Shown: positions 23,675 to 33,161 of the stretch, in pieces
Layout: every line of letters starts with the position of its first letter
How positions within the stretch are numbered: the first letter of the stretch is position 1
Origin: Acidobacteriota bacterium
GTDB taxonomy: Bacteria > Acidobacteriota > Vicinamibacteria > Fen-336
Length of the DNA: 64,000 nucleotides
Reading direction: 5' to 3'
Assembly: GCA_011526565.1 (NCBI GenBank)
Contig: WYBL01000047.1
Coordinates: forward strand, 24,505 to 88,504
Notes under the pieces: model-generated
What the model was told of the DNA's origin: nothing
The model's input: the letters and a program-made list of their open reading frames with translations, nothing else
Databases searched by the model: none
Position numbers and translations under genes: made by a program

Positions 23675-24904
23675 GTGAACGGAACCGACTCGGGGCCCGA
23701 CCTGCGCGAGCGCTTCGACGGCTTCGCCGCCCGGGTCGGCGAGCGCCTGCGCAAGCCCGCCTCCGGCAGCGCGGCGCTGCAGGAGGACTACTGGGCCACG
23801 GTGCGCGAGCTCTTCACCCGCGACGTGACCTCGGGCGGCTTCGACCAGCTCGTCCGCCACGACGCCGGCGAGACGCTGCGCTTCTTCCTGCGCGACGTCG
23901 AGCTGGCCCCGCTGCTGGCCCTGCCGTGGTACCGCCGCTACCCGCAGATCGCGTTCAAGGTGTTCCTGGCGATGGCCTATCGCCTCAGCCCCGTGCGCCG
24001 GGTGCTGTTCGCGGTCGGCCTGCCGCTGCTGGCGCTCGGCTGGCTGCGCTACGCGGCCGAGGTGATGCTCGACTTCGCGGGCCGTCCCGTGCGCGGCGCG
24101 AGCTGGGAGCACGCGCTGCTGCTCGGTGGCAGCCTGGCGGCCGTGCTGCTGCTGCTCGAGCTGCGCGACAAGCTCTCGCTCAAGGGCGACCTCGAGGTCG
24201 CGCGCCAGATCCAGTTCGGGCTCCTGCCGTTCGAGCCCGCCCGCGTCGGCAGCCTCTCGTTGCACGCCGCGATGCGCCCGGCCAACACCGTCGGCGGCGA
24301 CTACTTCGACCGCATCGAGCTGCCCGAGGGCCGGCTGGCGATCGTGCTCGGCGACGTCGCCGGCAAGGGCATGCCCGCCGCGCTGCTGATGGCGCTGCTC
24401 CAGGGCAGCCTGCGCACGCTGCTCAACGCCGGCTTCCGCGGCGCCGCGCTCGTCGACAAGCTCAACGCCCACCTCCACGCCAGCATCCCGTCGAACCGGC
24501 TGGTGACGCTGTTCTATGCCGAGGTCGAACCCGCGAGCGGCGCGCTGCGCTACGTCAACGCGGGCCACAACCCTCCGCTGCTCGCCCGCGCCGACGGCAG
24601 CGTGGCGCGCCTCGACGCGACCGGCATCGCGCTCGGCATCCTGTCGGAGACTCCGTACGAGGAGCCCGAGGCCCGCCTGGCCCCCGGCGACCGGCTGCTG
24701 CTCTACACGGACGGCATCACCGAGGCGGCCAACCTCCAGGACGACGAGTACGGCGACGCCCGCCTCGAGTCCTTCCTGAAGGCCCGCCGCGACACCCCGG
24801 CGGAAGCCCTGCTCGCGGCCCTGCGCGACGACGTGCTCGCCTTCTGCGGCCCGGTCCGCCCCCGCGACGACATGACCATGCTCCTCGTCGAACGCCAGGC
24901 CTGA
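23675..24904 (+). CDS. SpoIIE-type PP2C phosphatase, membrane anchored
   Basis: This 409-aa protein has an N-terminal cytoplasmic helical region, two transmembrane segments (about 108-128 and 148-165) and a C-terminal PP2C/SpoIIE Ser/Thr phosphatase domain from about 180. Metal-binding motifs are visible as GGDYFD (from 207), VLGDVAGKGMPAAL, NAGHNPPLL and YTDGITEA. Such phosphatases reverse kinase action, often on anti-anti-sigma factors, and two Hanks kinases lie 3-9 kb upstream. The GTG at 23675 is the best start in the conserved part, 38 bp after the peptidase stop, but has no strong ribosome site. Confidence 0.88.
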   Translation: MNGTDSGPDLRERFDGFAARVGERLRKPASGSAALQEDYWATVRELFTRDVTSGGFDQLVRHDAGETLRFFLRDVELAPLLALPWYRRYPQIAFKVFLAMAYRLSPVRRVLFAVGLPLLALGWLRYAAEVMLDFAGRPVRGASWEHALLLGGSLAAVLLLLELRDKLSLKGDLEVARQIQFGLLPFEPARVGSLSLHAAMRPANTVGGDYFDRIELPEGRLAIVLGDVAGKGMPAALLMALLQGSLRTLLNAGFRGAALVDKLNAHLHASIPSNRLVTLFYAEVEPASGALRYVNAGHNPPLLARADGSVARLDATGIALGILSETPYEEPEARLAPGDRLLLYTDGITEAANLQDDEYGDARLESFLKARRDTPAEALLAALRDDVLAFCGPVRPRDDMTMLLVERQA

Positions 24905-25010
24905 ACCCGCCTCGACGGAGGTCAGCTCCGAGCGCCGGGTGATGCCGGAGTGCCCGTTGGCGAGGCGGAGGAACAGCCGGCGGCCGTACGGAAACCCGGC
25001 GCCGAAGCGG

Positions 25011-25478
25011 CTACCGCGGAATGCGCCTCGCCAGCAGCGCCTCGACGTCAGCGATGTCCTGGGCCCGGTTGGCGGCGCGCTTGTTCTGAAGCAGCGCGTC
25101 GAAACCGATGACCGGAACACGGCGTCCGTCGATCTCGAGGCTGTCACCGGCAGCCACCGCCTCGTCGAAGGTGATGCCGTCGGCTCGGTTGAGGATGTCG
25201 ATCCGCCGGGGAGGCACCCCGATCTGCAACACGCCCTGATAACTCGAGAAGTCGGCCTCGGAAACCGAGAACGCCTCGAGCGGCGCGCCGAACACGGCCA
25301 GGGCCCGGTAGACCCGGCCCGCGTTCGCCGGGGTGGCCCTCACGAGCACGTCGAGGTCCTTCGTCGCGCGCGGATGCCCGTGAAACGCGACCGCGTGTCC
25401 GCCGAGCACGACGAACTCGGCGCCGGCATCGGCCAGCTCGACCAGCAGGTCGCGGAAGTCCTCCGGGAGGGTGATCAC
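25011..25478 (-). CDS. Nucleotidyltransferase-fold protein (DUF6036/AbiEii-like)
   Basis: This 155-aa protein has the nucleotidyltransferase pattern VLGGHAVAFHGHPRATKDLDVLV at about residues 23-45: the GG motif, the conserved Arg, and the D-x-D pair. A late helix (FDALLQNKRAANRAQDIAD) resembles the AbiEii/DUF6036 group. Many such proteins are toxins in toxin-antitoxin or abortive-infection modules, while others are housekeeping. It is translationally coupled by a GTGA overlap to a small charged protein upstream. The 106 bp between its stop and the phosphatase gene holds no feature I could identify. Confidence 0.75.
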   Translation of the reverse strand: MITLPEDFRDLLVELADAGAEFVVLGGHAVAFHGHPRATKDLDVLVRATPANAGRVYRALAVFGAPLEAFSVSEADFSSYQGVLQIGVPPRRIDILNRADGITFDEAVAAGDSLEIDGRRVPVIGFDALLQNKRAANRAQDIADVEALLARRIPR

Positions 25479-25747
25479 CCGCGGACGTCAGGCACGAAGC
25501 GACACGGGATCGCCTGCCGCGTGTAGCTCGGCTCCGGTTCCCCGGACAGCGCCCAGCTCTCGCGCGTCAACTCCTGGACGAGAGACACCGCCTCCTCACC
25601 CCGGAGCGGGGTCAAGTCCGCCTCGACGTCCTGGAGTTGGGTTCGACGCAGCAGGATGCGCCCGCTTCGCGCCGCGGCCCGCTCGCGACGCGCGGCCTCC
25701 GAATCGCTGGCTTCGCCGGACCGGACCTTCTTCTCCACGGTCGTCAT
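25475..25747 (-). CDS. Small charged protein coupled to the nucleotidyltransferase
   Basis: This 90-aa protein is highly charged at the N-terminus (Lys/Glu/Arg-rich, residues 5-35). The second half has LTRESWALSGEPEPSYTR and RFVPDVRG. I do not recognise a family. Its stop overlaps the nucleotidyltransferase GTG start by 4 nt, as antitoxin-toxin pairs often do, so an antitoxin or regulatory role is possible. The start at 25747 follows an AT-rich stretch (TGATAAAATG) with no clear Shine-Dalgarno. Confidence 0.55.
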   Translation of the reverse strand: MTTVEKKVRSGEASDSEAARRERAAARSGRILLRRTQLQDVEADLTPLRGEEAVSLVQELTRESWALSGEPEPSYTRQAIPCRFVPDVRG

Positions 25748-25802
25748 TTTATCAGTCCGCTGCCGGGCCCAGCGCGAGCTCTTGGGAACCGAGGTCCCGT
25801 GC

Positions 25803-28800
25803 TCAGCCCGCGACGGAGACCACGCGGCCGGTGGCCAGCAGGCCGAGGCTGGCGGTGACCGGCTCGCCCGTGAGGGCGCGGAGGGCGCGCGCGTAGAGGG
25901 CCAGTTGGGCGCCGTGCGCCTCCAGCGCGGCGGCCTCGTCGGCGTGGCGCGCCGTCTTGAAGTCCACGACCTTCCAGGCGCCGTCGCGGCGCCACGCGAG
26001 GTCGATGCGCCCCGTGACCAGCTGGCCGTCGAGCGGCACCGTGAACGGAACCTCGCGGTAGACCCGATCGGCCGTGGCGAGGTCCGCGAGCTCGGGCAGC
26101 GCGCGAGCCCGCTCCGCGAGCCTCGCCGCGGTGCCGAGCGCCGGGTCGTCGGGCGCAAAGCCGTACTCGGCGGCCAGCGAACGCGCGGCCGTGTGGAGGT
26201 CGCCCCCGGCTGCAAGCGCCACGAGCGCGTGCGTCAGCCGTCCGAGGTCGCCGCCCGCGGAGGCCACGACGATCGGCGCCTCGTCGTCGACGAGTTCGGC
26301 GCTGCGCTCGTCGACCGTCTCCCCGCGCGGCGCGGGCGCGGGCGGCGTCGGGGTCGCGTCCGTCGCCGCCACGACCGGCCGGCGCGGACGCCGGGCGCGC
26401 TGGCGCCGCTCGCGCCGAGCGCGCTCCCAGGTCTCCTCGGCCAGCAATCCCGCCCAGCCCTCGACCTCGCTGCCCTCGAGGACGCCCCCTCGCGATCTCG
26501 CGCGCGCGGAGGTCTCGGCTTCCCCGAGCCCGCGCGTGTCGAACCACGTCACCTGTGCCTTGCCCGCGGTGCCGTCGGCGCGGAGCGTGCCGCCTCGACT
26601 TCCCCACGCCGGCTCCTCGCCCGGAACGACGAAGCCGGCGAGCGCGGCGTCGAGCCAGTACTTCTCCTGGCGGCGGCCTGCGAAGCACGGCAGCACGAGG
26701 TGATCGCGGGCGCGGGTCAGCGCAACGTAGAGCAGGCGCCGCTCCTGTGCGGCCTCCTCCTGCAGTTCGGCCGCGCGGGCGTCCTCCCAGCCCGCCGGCT
26801 CCAGGCCTGCGACCTTGAACCAGGTCTCGCCTGTCGCGTGGCGCACGACCGCGTCGACGCTCGTCCTTTGCTGGTACAGCAGGTCGGCGACGATCACGAT
26901 CGGGTACTCGAGCCCCTTGGCGCGGTGGACGGTGATCACCTCGACCTGGTCGCCGGCCTCCTGTCCGACCGGCGAGTCGCCTTCTTCGCGTCCGCCTTCG
27001 CCCTGCTCCTCGAGGAAGCGCACGACCGCGCGCAGAGTCGCCGGCCCGGCCGCCTCGTACGCCCGCGCCACGTCGAGCACCTTCCAGAGGTTGGCGACGG
27101 CCTGCGCGCCGTCAGGCCGCAGCCGGAACGCGGCCAGCGCCCGCGTGCGCTCGAACAGCCGCGCGATCACCACGCTCGGCGGCTGCACGCGCCGGAGCCG
27201 GTGCAGGGCCTTCAGCAGGGCCAGCGCCGGTCCCACGCGCTCGGCCCGCGGAGCGCCTTCCGCCAGCGGAGCCAGCGGATGGAGGCGCCCCTCGCCCGAC
27301 GCGTAGCGGAACAGGTCGTCGTCCGAGAGCGCGAAGAACGGCGAGCGCAGCGCCGCGAACACCGCCAGGCGGTCGGCGGGGTTGTCGATCGCGCGCAGCG
27401 TGGCGACCAGCGCGGCCACCTCCTCGCGGGCGTAGTACTCCTTGCCGCCCACGAGCCGATAGGCGATGCCGCGGGCCTGGAACGCCTCCTCGAACGCGCC
27501 CACGAAGTCGGGGCTCATCCGCCGCACCAGCAGGCCGACGTCGCCGGGGCGCGCGGGCCGCACCGCGTCGTCGCGGTCGCGCAGGCTCCACGGCCGCACA
27601 CGCGTGATCTCGTCCACGAAGCCCGCGATCGCCGCCGCCAGCCGCGGCCCCAACTCGCCGACCTTCGGCCGGTCGCCCAGGTCGTCGACCTGGACCGGCA
27701 GGGCGACCGTTCGCGCGCCGTCGCGGGCGACCTCGGTGCGGAAGGCCGTCAGCGGGAGCGGCTCGGGATCGCCCGGCTGTGCGAAGACGTCCGTGAAGCG
27801 CTCGTTGACGAAGGAGACGATCGACGGCACCGTGCGGAAGTTGGTCTGGAGCGCGAGCGTCTTGCCGCCACAGGCCTCGATGCAGCGCCGGGCCCGCTCG
27901 TACACGGCGATGTCCGCGCGACGGAAGCGGTAGATGCTCTGCTTCGGGTCGCCGACCACGAACAGCTTGCCCGGCGCGAGCCGCACGTCCTCCCAGCGTG
28001 CGGCGGGTGGCGCCGACGGGTCCTCGGCGAGGAGGAACGCGATCTGCGCCTGCAGCGGGTCGGTGTCCTGGAACTCGTCGATCAGCAGGAAGTCGAAGCG
28101 GCGCTGGAAGTAGCGGCGCACCGGCAGCGAGTGCAGGAGCACGTCGCGCGTGCGCAGCAGCAGGTCGGTGAAGTCGGCGACGCCGTGCTCGCGGCGGGCC
28201 TCGTCGTAGGCGGCGAGGAACCCGCGCAGCGCGTCGCGCAGCTCCCAGGCGAGGTCGGCCTTCGAATCGACGCACCACGCCGCGTGCGCCTCCTTCACGG
28301 CCTTCAGCTCGGCCTTGGCGTCGGCGCAGGCGCTCTTCGGCGACCAGTTCCCCTGGCTGCCCAGGTGGTAGGTGACGCGCAGCCCGCGCAGCCACGCCTC
28401 GAGGCCCGCTCCGCTGGACCGACGCGCCCGCTCGTGGAACGCCTCGAGCTTGACGATCGACTGGAAGGCCACGTCCGCGTGGTTGCGGCAGGACTCCTTC
28501 AGGGGCCGCAGCGTCTCGATCGCCTGGCCGATGCGATCGCGCATTCCCTCGGCCGAGAACGGCTGCCGTGGCTGCGGCTGCGCCGCCAGGTCCCGCTCGG
28601 CGACCATCCGCCGCGCCGTCGTGCGCACGCCGATCAGATCGACGCCGAGGGCCAGGGCGCGGACGAATGCCGGATCCCCCGCGGCCATCCGCGCGTCGAG
28701 CCAGCGCTCCCAGGTGTCGTCGAGCAGCCGCTCCCCGGCGATCTCGGCCGCGACCTCGAACTGCGGGTCGAGCCCTGCCTCGAACGGCCGCTCCTTGAGC

Positions 28801-29138
28801 AGGCCGGTCGCGAAGGAGTGGATGGTCGAGATCGGCGCCCGCTCCAGGTCGGCGCCGGCCGCCGCCAGCCGCGCCCGCTCGGCGTCGTCCCCGGAAGCCG
28901 CCAGCGCCTCGTCGATGCCCTCGCGCAGCCGGGTCTTGAGCTCGGCCGCGGCCTTCTCCGTGAAGGTGATGGCGACGATGCGCTCGATCGGCGCCCGCCC
29001 CGCCCGCAGCAGCGCGAGGATGCGGCCCACCAGCACCGTGGTCTTGCCGGTGCCGGCGCCCGCCTCGAGCAGGAAGGTCGTGTCGAAGTCCGAGCGGATG
29101 CGGTCGCGGACGTCCTGGTCGGTGGGACGGCGCGTCAC
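25803..29138 (-). CDS. addA: UvrD-family helicase-nuclease, AddA-like
   Basis: This 1,111-aa superfamily 1 helicase has Walker A AGAGTGKT at 26-33, Walker B with LLIDEFQDTD, GDPKQSIYRFRRAD (motif III region), ITVHRAKGLEYP (motif V) and ALTRARDHL (motif VI). A C-terminal RecB-like nuclease domain carries VDFKTARH. It resembles the AddA subunit of AddAB, which unwinds and resects double-strand ends for RecA loading. The GTG start overlaps the stop of the upstream addB-like gene by 4 nt, consistent with a two-subunit complex. A long open frame continues upstream but has no helicase homology. Confidence 0.9.
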   Translation of the reverse strand: MTRRPTDQDVRDRIRSDFDTTFLLEAGAGTGKTTVLVGRILALLRAGRAPIERIVAITFTEKAAAELKTRLREGIDEALAASGDDAERARLAAAGADLERAPISTIHSFATGLLKERPFEAGLDPQFEVAAEIAGERLLDDTWERWLDARMAAGDPAFVRALALGVDLIGVRTTARRMVAERDLAAQPQPRQPFSAEGMRDRIGQAIETLRPLKESCRNHADVAFQSIVKLEAFHERARRSSGAGLEAWLRGLRVTYHLGSQGNWSPKSACADAKAELKAVKEAHAAWCVDSKADLAWELRDALRGFLAAYDEARREHGVADFTDLLLRTRDVLLHSLPVRRYFQRRFDFLLIDEFQDTDPLQAQIAFLLAEDPSAPPAARWEDVRLAPGKLFVVGDPKQSIYRFRRADIAVYERARRCIEACGGKTLALQTNFRTVPSIVSFVNERFTDVFAQPGDPEPLPLTAFRTEVARDGARTVALPVQVDDLGDRPKVGELGPRLAAAIAGFVDEITRVRPWSLRDRDDAVRPARPGDVGLLVRRMSPDFVGAFEEAFQARGIAYRLVGGKEYYAREEVAALVATLRAIDNPADRLAVFAALRSPFFALSDDDLFRYASGEGRLHPLAPLAEGAPRAERVGPALALLKALHRLRRVQPPSVVIARLFERTRALAAFRLRPDGAQAVANLWKVLDVARAYEAAGPATLRAVVRFLEEQGEGGREEGDSPVGQEAGDQVEVITVHRAKGLEYPIVIVADLLYQQRTSVDAVVRHATGETWFKVAGLEPAGWEDARAAELQEEAAQERRLLYVALTRARDHLVLPCFAGRRQEKYWLDAALAGFVVPGEEPAWGSRGGTLRADGTAGKAQVTWFDTRGLGEAETSARARSRGGVLEGSEVEGWAGLLAEETWERARRERRQRARRPRRPVVAATDATPTPPAPAPRGETVDERSAELVDDEAPIVVASAGGDLGRLTHALVALAAGGDLHTAARSLAAEYGFAPDDPALGTAARLAERARALPELADLATADRVYREVPFTVPLDGQLVTGRIDLAWRRDGAWKVVDFKTARHADEAAALEAHGAQLALYARALRALTGEPVTASLGLLATGRVVSVAG

Positions 29139-32100
29139 GAGATCTCCCGCAGCGTCAGGAACTCGGCCGTGCGCGGGTCCCCGGCCTTGCGCTCGGCCCG
29201 CGCCTCGCGCCCTTCCCCGCACAGCCGCTGGAAGTCGCAGAAGGTGCAGTCGTCGGCCACGGCCGGGAACACGCCGGACGCGGCCTGCCTGTCGAGCATC
29301 GAGAGGATGAAGCGCAGCGTGTCCTCGTTCCCCGGCGATGCCTCCAGCCCCTTGCGCTTGTATTCGCCCTTCGCCGTCGCGTAGTAGTAGACGGCCTCGG
29401 CCACCTCGTGCCGCGGAACCAGCGCCCGCGCGGCCTCGTTGTAGACGGCGAGCTGCAGCTCGCGTCCGCCTTTCCACTGGTCCTCGCGGCGCCAGACGTG
29501 CTTGCCGGTCTTGTAGTCGACCACGCGCACCCGGCGCCCCAACGTGGACACGTCGATGCGGTCGATGCGCCCCGCGAAGCTCACCGCCTGGCCGTCGCCC
29601 AGCGGGATCGACACGCCCTCGAACTCGCGCTCGAACTCGCGCGGCACCCAGTCCCCCGCCGCGAGGCTCTCGGCCTCGTCGCGCAGCATCCGCTCGAGGT
29701 CGGCGCACAGCCGCACGCGCTCCGGCTCCAGCAGCGCGGGGTGGCGCACGCCGTTCTCCGCGGCGTGGCGCGCGAGCGCCTCGTCCACGAGCTTCGCGAT
29801 GCGCGGCGCGGCGCGCGGCACGTCTTCTTTCCGCGGCGGCAGCCCGCCTGCGACCGCCAGTTCCGCGAACAGCGCCTGCGCGACCTCGTGGTAGAGGGAG
29901 CCGTAGTCGACGGCCTGCATGCGGTACTCGCGGGCCGGCTCCTGCCAGCGCTTCAGCCGCAGCCCCACGGCGAGGAAGTGCCGATACGGACACTTGGCGA
30001 AGGTCTCGGCGCGCGAGACGGAGGTCTGCTGCCCCGCCAGCCGCAACCGCGCCAGCTCGTCCGCGGTCGGCGCGTCGAGCGCCCCGTCCCACACCGTCCA
30101 GCGCGGGCTCCACCGCGCTTCCGCCTGCTCGAAGGCCCGCGACAGCAGCCTCGCTTCGCCCGCGAGGTGGCGGGCCGCCGCCCGTTGGCCGCTCGCCACC
30201 AGCGCGAGATCGCGCTCGACCCGGTCGAGCGCCGCCTCGGCGGCCAACGGGTGGGGCCGGCCGAGTTCGGTGTGTCCTGCCTGCGCCAGGCCCACGAGCT
30301 GCGCGGCGGTCAGCGGGCGGCAGAGCGCGCACTCGGCGGCGTGGAGGAGGAAAGACGACGGGATGCGCTCGCGCCCCGAGGCCGAGTCGAAGCGCGGGTA
30401 CGAGAGCACCAGCCGCTCCCCCGCGCAGCGCACGGCGTCGAGGAAGAGCACGCGCTCCGCCTCGGCGGCGTCGCGCGTGGTCGCCAGGTCGGGCGACAGG
30501 CGCTCGCGCTCGTCGTCGAGCAGCAGCGGGTCCGGGCGCGCGACCTGCGGGAACGCGCGCTCGACGAGGCCCGGCACGAACACCGCGCGGAACCGCATGC
30601 CGCGCGCGGAGGCGATCGAGCCGACGAACACGCGGCCGTCACCCAGCTCGCCCTCGCGGTAGAACTGGCTGGCCAGCACGTCCTGCACGCGGGCGAGGAA
30701 CGCGCCGCGCGCGACCGGCGGCGCGTGGTCGGCGAGCGGGCCCAGCACCCGCACGAGGCGCTCGCGGGTCAGCGCGCCGTCCTGGATCCACTGGTCGAGC
30801 AGCTCGAGCACCGTGGCCAGCAGCGCGTGCCAAGAGCCCTGTGCGGGCAGCCGCGCGAGATCCGAGGCGAGTCGCTCGACCAGTCGCCCCAGGCTGTCGT
30901 ACAGGCGCAGGTCGCGCTCCTCAGGCCACTCGCGCTCGAGCCGGTCGGCCCGCGCCTGCGCCAGCCGCTTGCGCCAGTTGTCGAGGCCGCCCACGATGCC
31001 CGCCTCGGCCGACAGGCGGTCCCAGCGCGAGGGGCTGACCTCGGCCCCGGGCCCGAGCAGGGCGTCGAATCGGAGCCGGGCGCTGGTCACGAACTCCATC
31101 AGGCGGCCGCGATCGAGGTCGCTGTCGATCAGCCCCAGCAGCAGCGACAGGCCGCGCGCGGCCGGGTCGAGCCGGGCTCCGCCCTCGAGGAACCAGGCGT
31201 CGATGCCGGCCCGCTCCAGCGCCGCCGCCAGGGCCGGGCGATAGGCCTCGGGCGAGCGCAGCAGCACCGCGACCTCGTCGTACGAGACGCCGTCGGCCGC
31301 CAGTGCCTGGATCGCGCGCGCGATCTCGACCGCTTCGAGCGACTCCCCCGCCGCCGCGAGGATCGTCACGCTCGCGTCCAGCTCCTGCGGCGTCGCCGGC
31401 TCGGACCCCGGCGCGGAGGCGAACAGGCCTGCCTGAACGCGCGCAAGCGCACACGAGGAGTCGCCGCCGTCCGCGGCGGGAACCCCGCCGAGTGCCAGCA
31501 CCCGTGCCCGTCGCGCGGCCGCTCGCGGCACGCCCGCGGCCGGCAGGTCGAGGCCGACGCACGCGAACGGCTGCTGACGGGCGATCGCCTCGACGAACGC
31601 GCGCTCCGCGGCGGAGAGCTCGGCCAGCGCGCAGAACACGACGCCCCCGAGTGAAGGCAAGGGCAGCACCGCCGCGGCAGTCGCGAAGAGCGCCGGCCGA
31701 TCGACGAGCCGGGCGTCGGCGAGCGCCGCGGTCTGCGCCCGCGCCAGCCGCGCGAGCAACCGCAACCGCCCGGGATCGGCAACGTCGGGCTCTGCGGAAA
31801 GCGCCTCCAGCGCATCCGGGCCGACCACCGCGCCACCAAGATCGCCGAGCGTCGTGAGCACGGCCGTTGCGAAGCCGGCCGTGTCCGCCGCGGTGCGCAG
31901 GTAGTCCGGCGTCTGCCCGCCCGCCAGCGCTTCCGGCATCGCCGCCATGAGCACGGCGCGGTCGGCGTTCTCCGGCACCCGGGTCCGCCCTTCCGCGAGC
32001 AGCCCGGGCATCGCCAGCCGCCACGCCAGCTCGGCCGCCACGACCCAGTCGATCCCGAAGTGCCCGCGCTCGGCGAACACCTCCCGCGACAGCCAGGTTC

Positions 32101-32200
32101 CCAGGAGCGGACTGGGCACCACGACGGTCACCGGCAGGAGCGGGTCGTCCGCCCGCAGCCGCGCGACGGCCGCCTCGACGAGCCGCGGGAGGTCGTTCAT
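29135..32200 (-). CDS. addB: PD-(D/E)XK nuclease, AddB-like
   Basis: This is the second subunit of an AddAB/RexAB-type repair exonuclease, about 1,021 aa. The N-terminal half is an inactivated helicase-like fold (VVVPSPLLGTWLSREV in place of Walker A). The C-terminal RecB-family nuclease has RVVDYKTGK as the catalytic D...x-K strand. Four cysteines, one in FAKCPYRHF and three in CTFCDFQRLC, form the iron-sulfur staple seen in AddB and Cas4. The ATG at 32200 is chosen; a GTG nine codons earlier (32227) is also possible and neither has a clear ribosome site. It is the first gene of the pair. Confidence 0.85.
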   Translation of the reverse strand: MNDLPRLVEAAVARLRADDPLLPVTVVVPSPLLGTWLSREVFAERGHFGIDWVVAAELAWRLAMPGLLAEGRTRVPENADRAVLMAAMPEALAGGQTPDYLRTAADTAGFATAVLTTLGDLGGAVVGPDALEALSAEPDVADPGRLRLLARLARAQTAALADARLVDRPALFATAAAVLPLPSLGGVVFCALAELSAAERAFVEAIARQQPFACVGLDLPAAGVPRAAARRARVLALGGVPAADGGDSSCALARVQAGLFASAPGSEPATPQELDASVTILAAAGESLEAVEIARAIQALAADGVSYDEVAVLLRSPEAYRPALAAALERAGIDAWFLEGGARLDPAARGLSLLLGLIDSDLDRGRLMEFVTSARLRFDALLGPGAEVSPSRWDRLSAEAGIVGGLDNWRKRLAQARADRLEREWPEERDLRLYDSLGRLVERLASDLARLPAQGSWHALLATVLELLDQWIQDGALTRERLVRVLGPLADHAPPVARGAFLARVQDVLASQFYREGELGDGRVFVGSIASARGMRFRAVFVPGLVERAFPQVARPDPLLLDDERERLSPDLATTRDAAEAERVLFLDAVRCAGERLVLSYPRFDSASGRERIPSSFLLHAAECALCRPLTAAQLVGLAQAGHTELGRPHPLAAEAALDRVERDLALVASGQRAAARHLAGEARLLSRAFEQAEARWSPRWTVWDGALDAPTADELARLRLAGQQTSVSRAETFAKCPYRHFLAVGLRLKRWQEPAREYRMQAVDYGSLYHEVAQALFAELAVAGGLPPRKEDVPRAAPRIAKLVDEALARHAAENGVRHPALLEPERVRLCADLERMLRDEAESLAAGDWVPREFEREFEGVSIPLGDGQAVSFAGRIDRIDVSTLGRRVRVVDYKTGKHVWRREDQWKGGRELQLAVYNEAARALVPRHEVAEAVYYYATAKGEYKRKGLEASPGNEDTLRFILSMLDRQAASGVFPAVADDCTFCDFQRLCGEGREARAERKAGDPRTAEFLTLREIS

Positions 32201-32249
32201 CGGAGGGAGGCCCGGCACGAGAGGCACTCTACCAGTTGGGCAGTGCCTT

Positions 32250-33035
32250 TCACTTCAACCCGGGCAGGTCCTTGAAGCGCTTGTTCTTGATCTTGAAGTT
32301 CTTCTCTTTCGCGCCCTCGCCGATGACGGTGACGAAGAACTCGTCGAGCCCCGGCGCGTCCATCAGCGCCCGCACTTCGTCGAGGTCGAAGGTGGCCAGC
32401 ATTCCGGTGTACTGGAGCTGGGCGCCGCCGACCGTCTGCACGCCCTCGGCGAACGGCTCCAGCGAGAGCGGCTGCAGGACGCGGCGGCGGGCCTCGTCGC
32501 GCACGACGACGTGCTCGACGGAGGACGTCTGCGCCTGGTTGCGGAAATCGGTCGCCTTGTCCGGATAGACGACGATGCGCAGGACCGGCCGCAACATGTC
32601 GTCCGTGACGTCGTCGGGCCCGAAGGGCTTGTAGACCTTGGCGGCGTCGCTGGCCTGCTGCTCCACCCAGGTGAGCGGCGTGTACATGGCGAGCCGGAAC
32701 CCCGTGCCGGCGGTTGCGTTGTTCGAGTTGCCGAGCGCGGCCATCGCGTTCATGAACCCGCGCCCGGCGTCGCTGATCGACAGCGCGGTCGACCGCCCCT
32801 TCGACTTCTTCCCCGCCTCGATCGCGGCCCGCATCTGCGCCTCGGAATACGACACGCGACGCAGGGGCGCCACGACGCCCACGTCCGGCCCGACGCTGAT
32901 CGCCTGCGCGCCGTCCACCGCCTGCTCTTCTGCCGCTGCCACCGGCGTCGCCCCCGGCTCCGCCGAAGGTGGCTCCTGCCCCGACGCCACCAGAGCTCCG
33001 AGTCCCAGCACCAGGCCCGCCGCGACCTTCTTCAT
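32250..33035 (-). CDS. Exported protein of unknown function
   Basis: This 261-aa protein has a signal peptide (MKKVAAGLVLGLGALVASG) and an Ala/Pro/Glu-rich linker. A globular domain follows with TPLTWVEQQASDAAKVYKPF, RIVVYPDKATDFRNQ and EEFFVTV-like strands. I do not recognise a named family. Many residues suggest a secreted or periplasmic beta-rich protein. GGGAGGAG precedes the ATG by 3-4 nt, so the start is firm. It lies 49 bp upstream of addB on the same strand but separated enough to have its own role. Divergent from the antitoxin gene at 33162. Confidence 0.7.
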   Translation of the reverse strand: MKKVAAGLVLGLGALVASGQEPPSAEPGATPVAAAEEQAVDGAQAISVGPDVGVVAPLRRVSYSEAQMRAAIEAGKKSKGRSTALSISDAGRGFMNAMAALGNSNNATAGTGFRLAMYTPLTWVEQQASDAAKVYKPFGPDDVTDDMLRPVLRIVVYPDKATDFRNQAQTSSVEHVVVRDEARRRVLQPLSLEPFAEGVQTVGGAQLQYTGMLATFDLDEVRALMDAPGLDEFFVTVIGEGAKEKNFKIKNKRFKDLPGLK

Positions 33036-33143
33036 GCACTCCTCCCGGGGCGACGCCCCAAACGCCGCCACGGTAGAAGTGGAACCCTGCCATCCGGTGT
33101 CAGCCCCTCCGCACTGGCCGTCCCACTTGACTTGTGGCCGGAT

Positions 33144-33153
33144 GTGGCGCCAC
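33144..33153 (+). promoter_or_regulatory. Palindrome upstream of the Phd-type antitoxin
   Basis: A perfect 10-bp palindrome, GTGGCGCCAC, ends 8 bp before the antitoxin ATG. Phd/YefM antitoxins repress their own promoters by binding palindromes in this position, so it is a candidate operator. A TTGACT box lies 11 bp further upstream. Confidence 0.35.
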
Positions 33154-33161
33154 TTTGGGTC

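Noticed and set aside
24905..25010. A phage integrase-like or transposase remnant after the phosphatase gene
   Set aside because: The minus-strand translation is a short string with no motif or terminal repeat; nothing beyond chance was seen.
33047..33059. GGGGC-GAC-GCCCC hairpin near 33050 as a terminator
   Set aside because: It is only 5 bp, has no T-run and lies between two start codons that diverge, so it is not a terminator.
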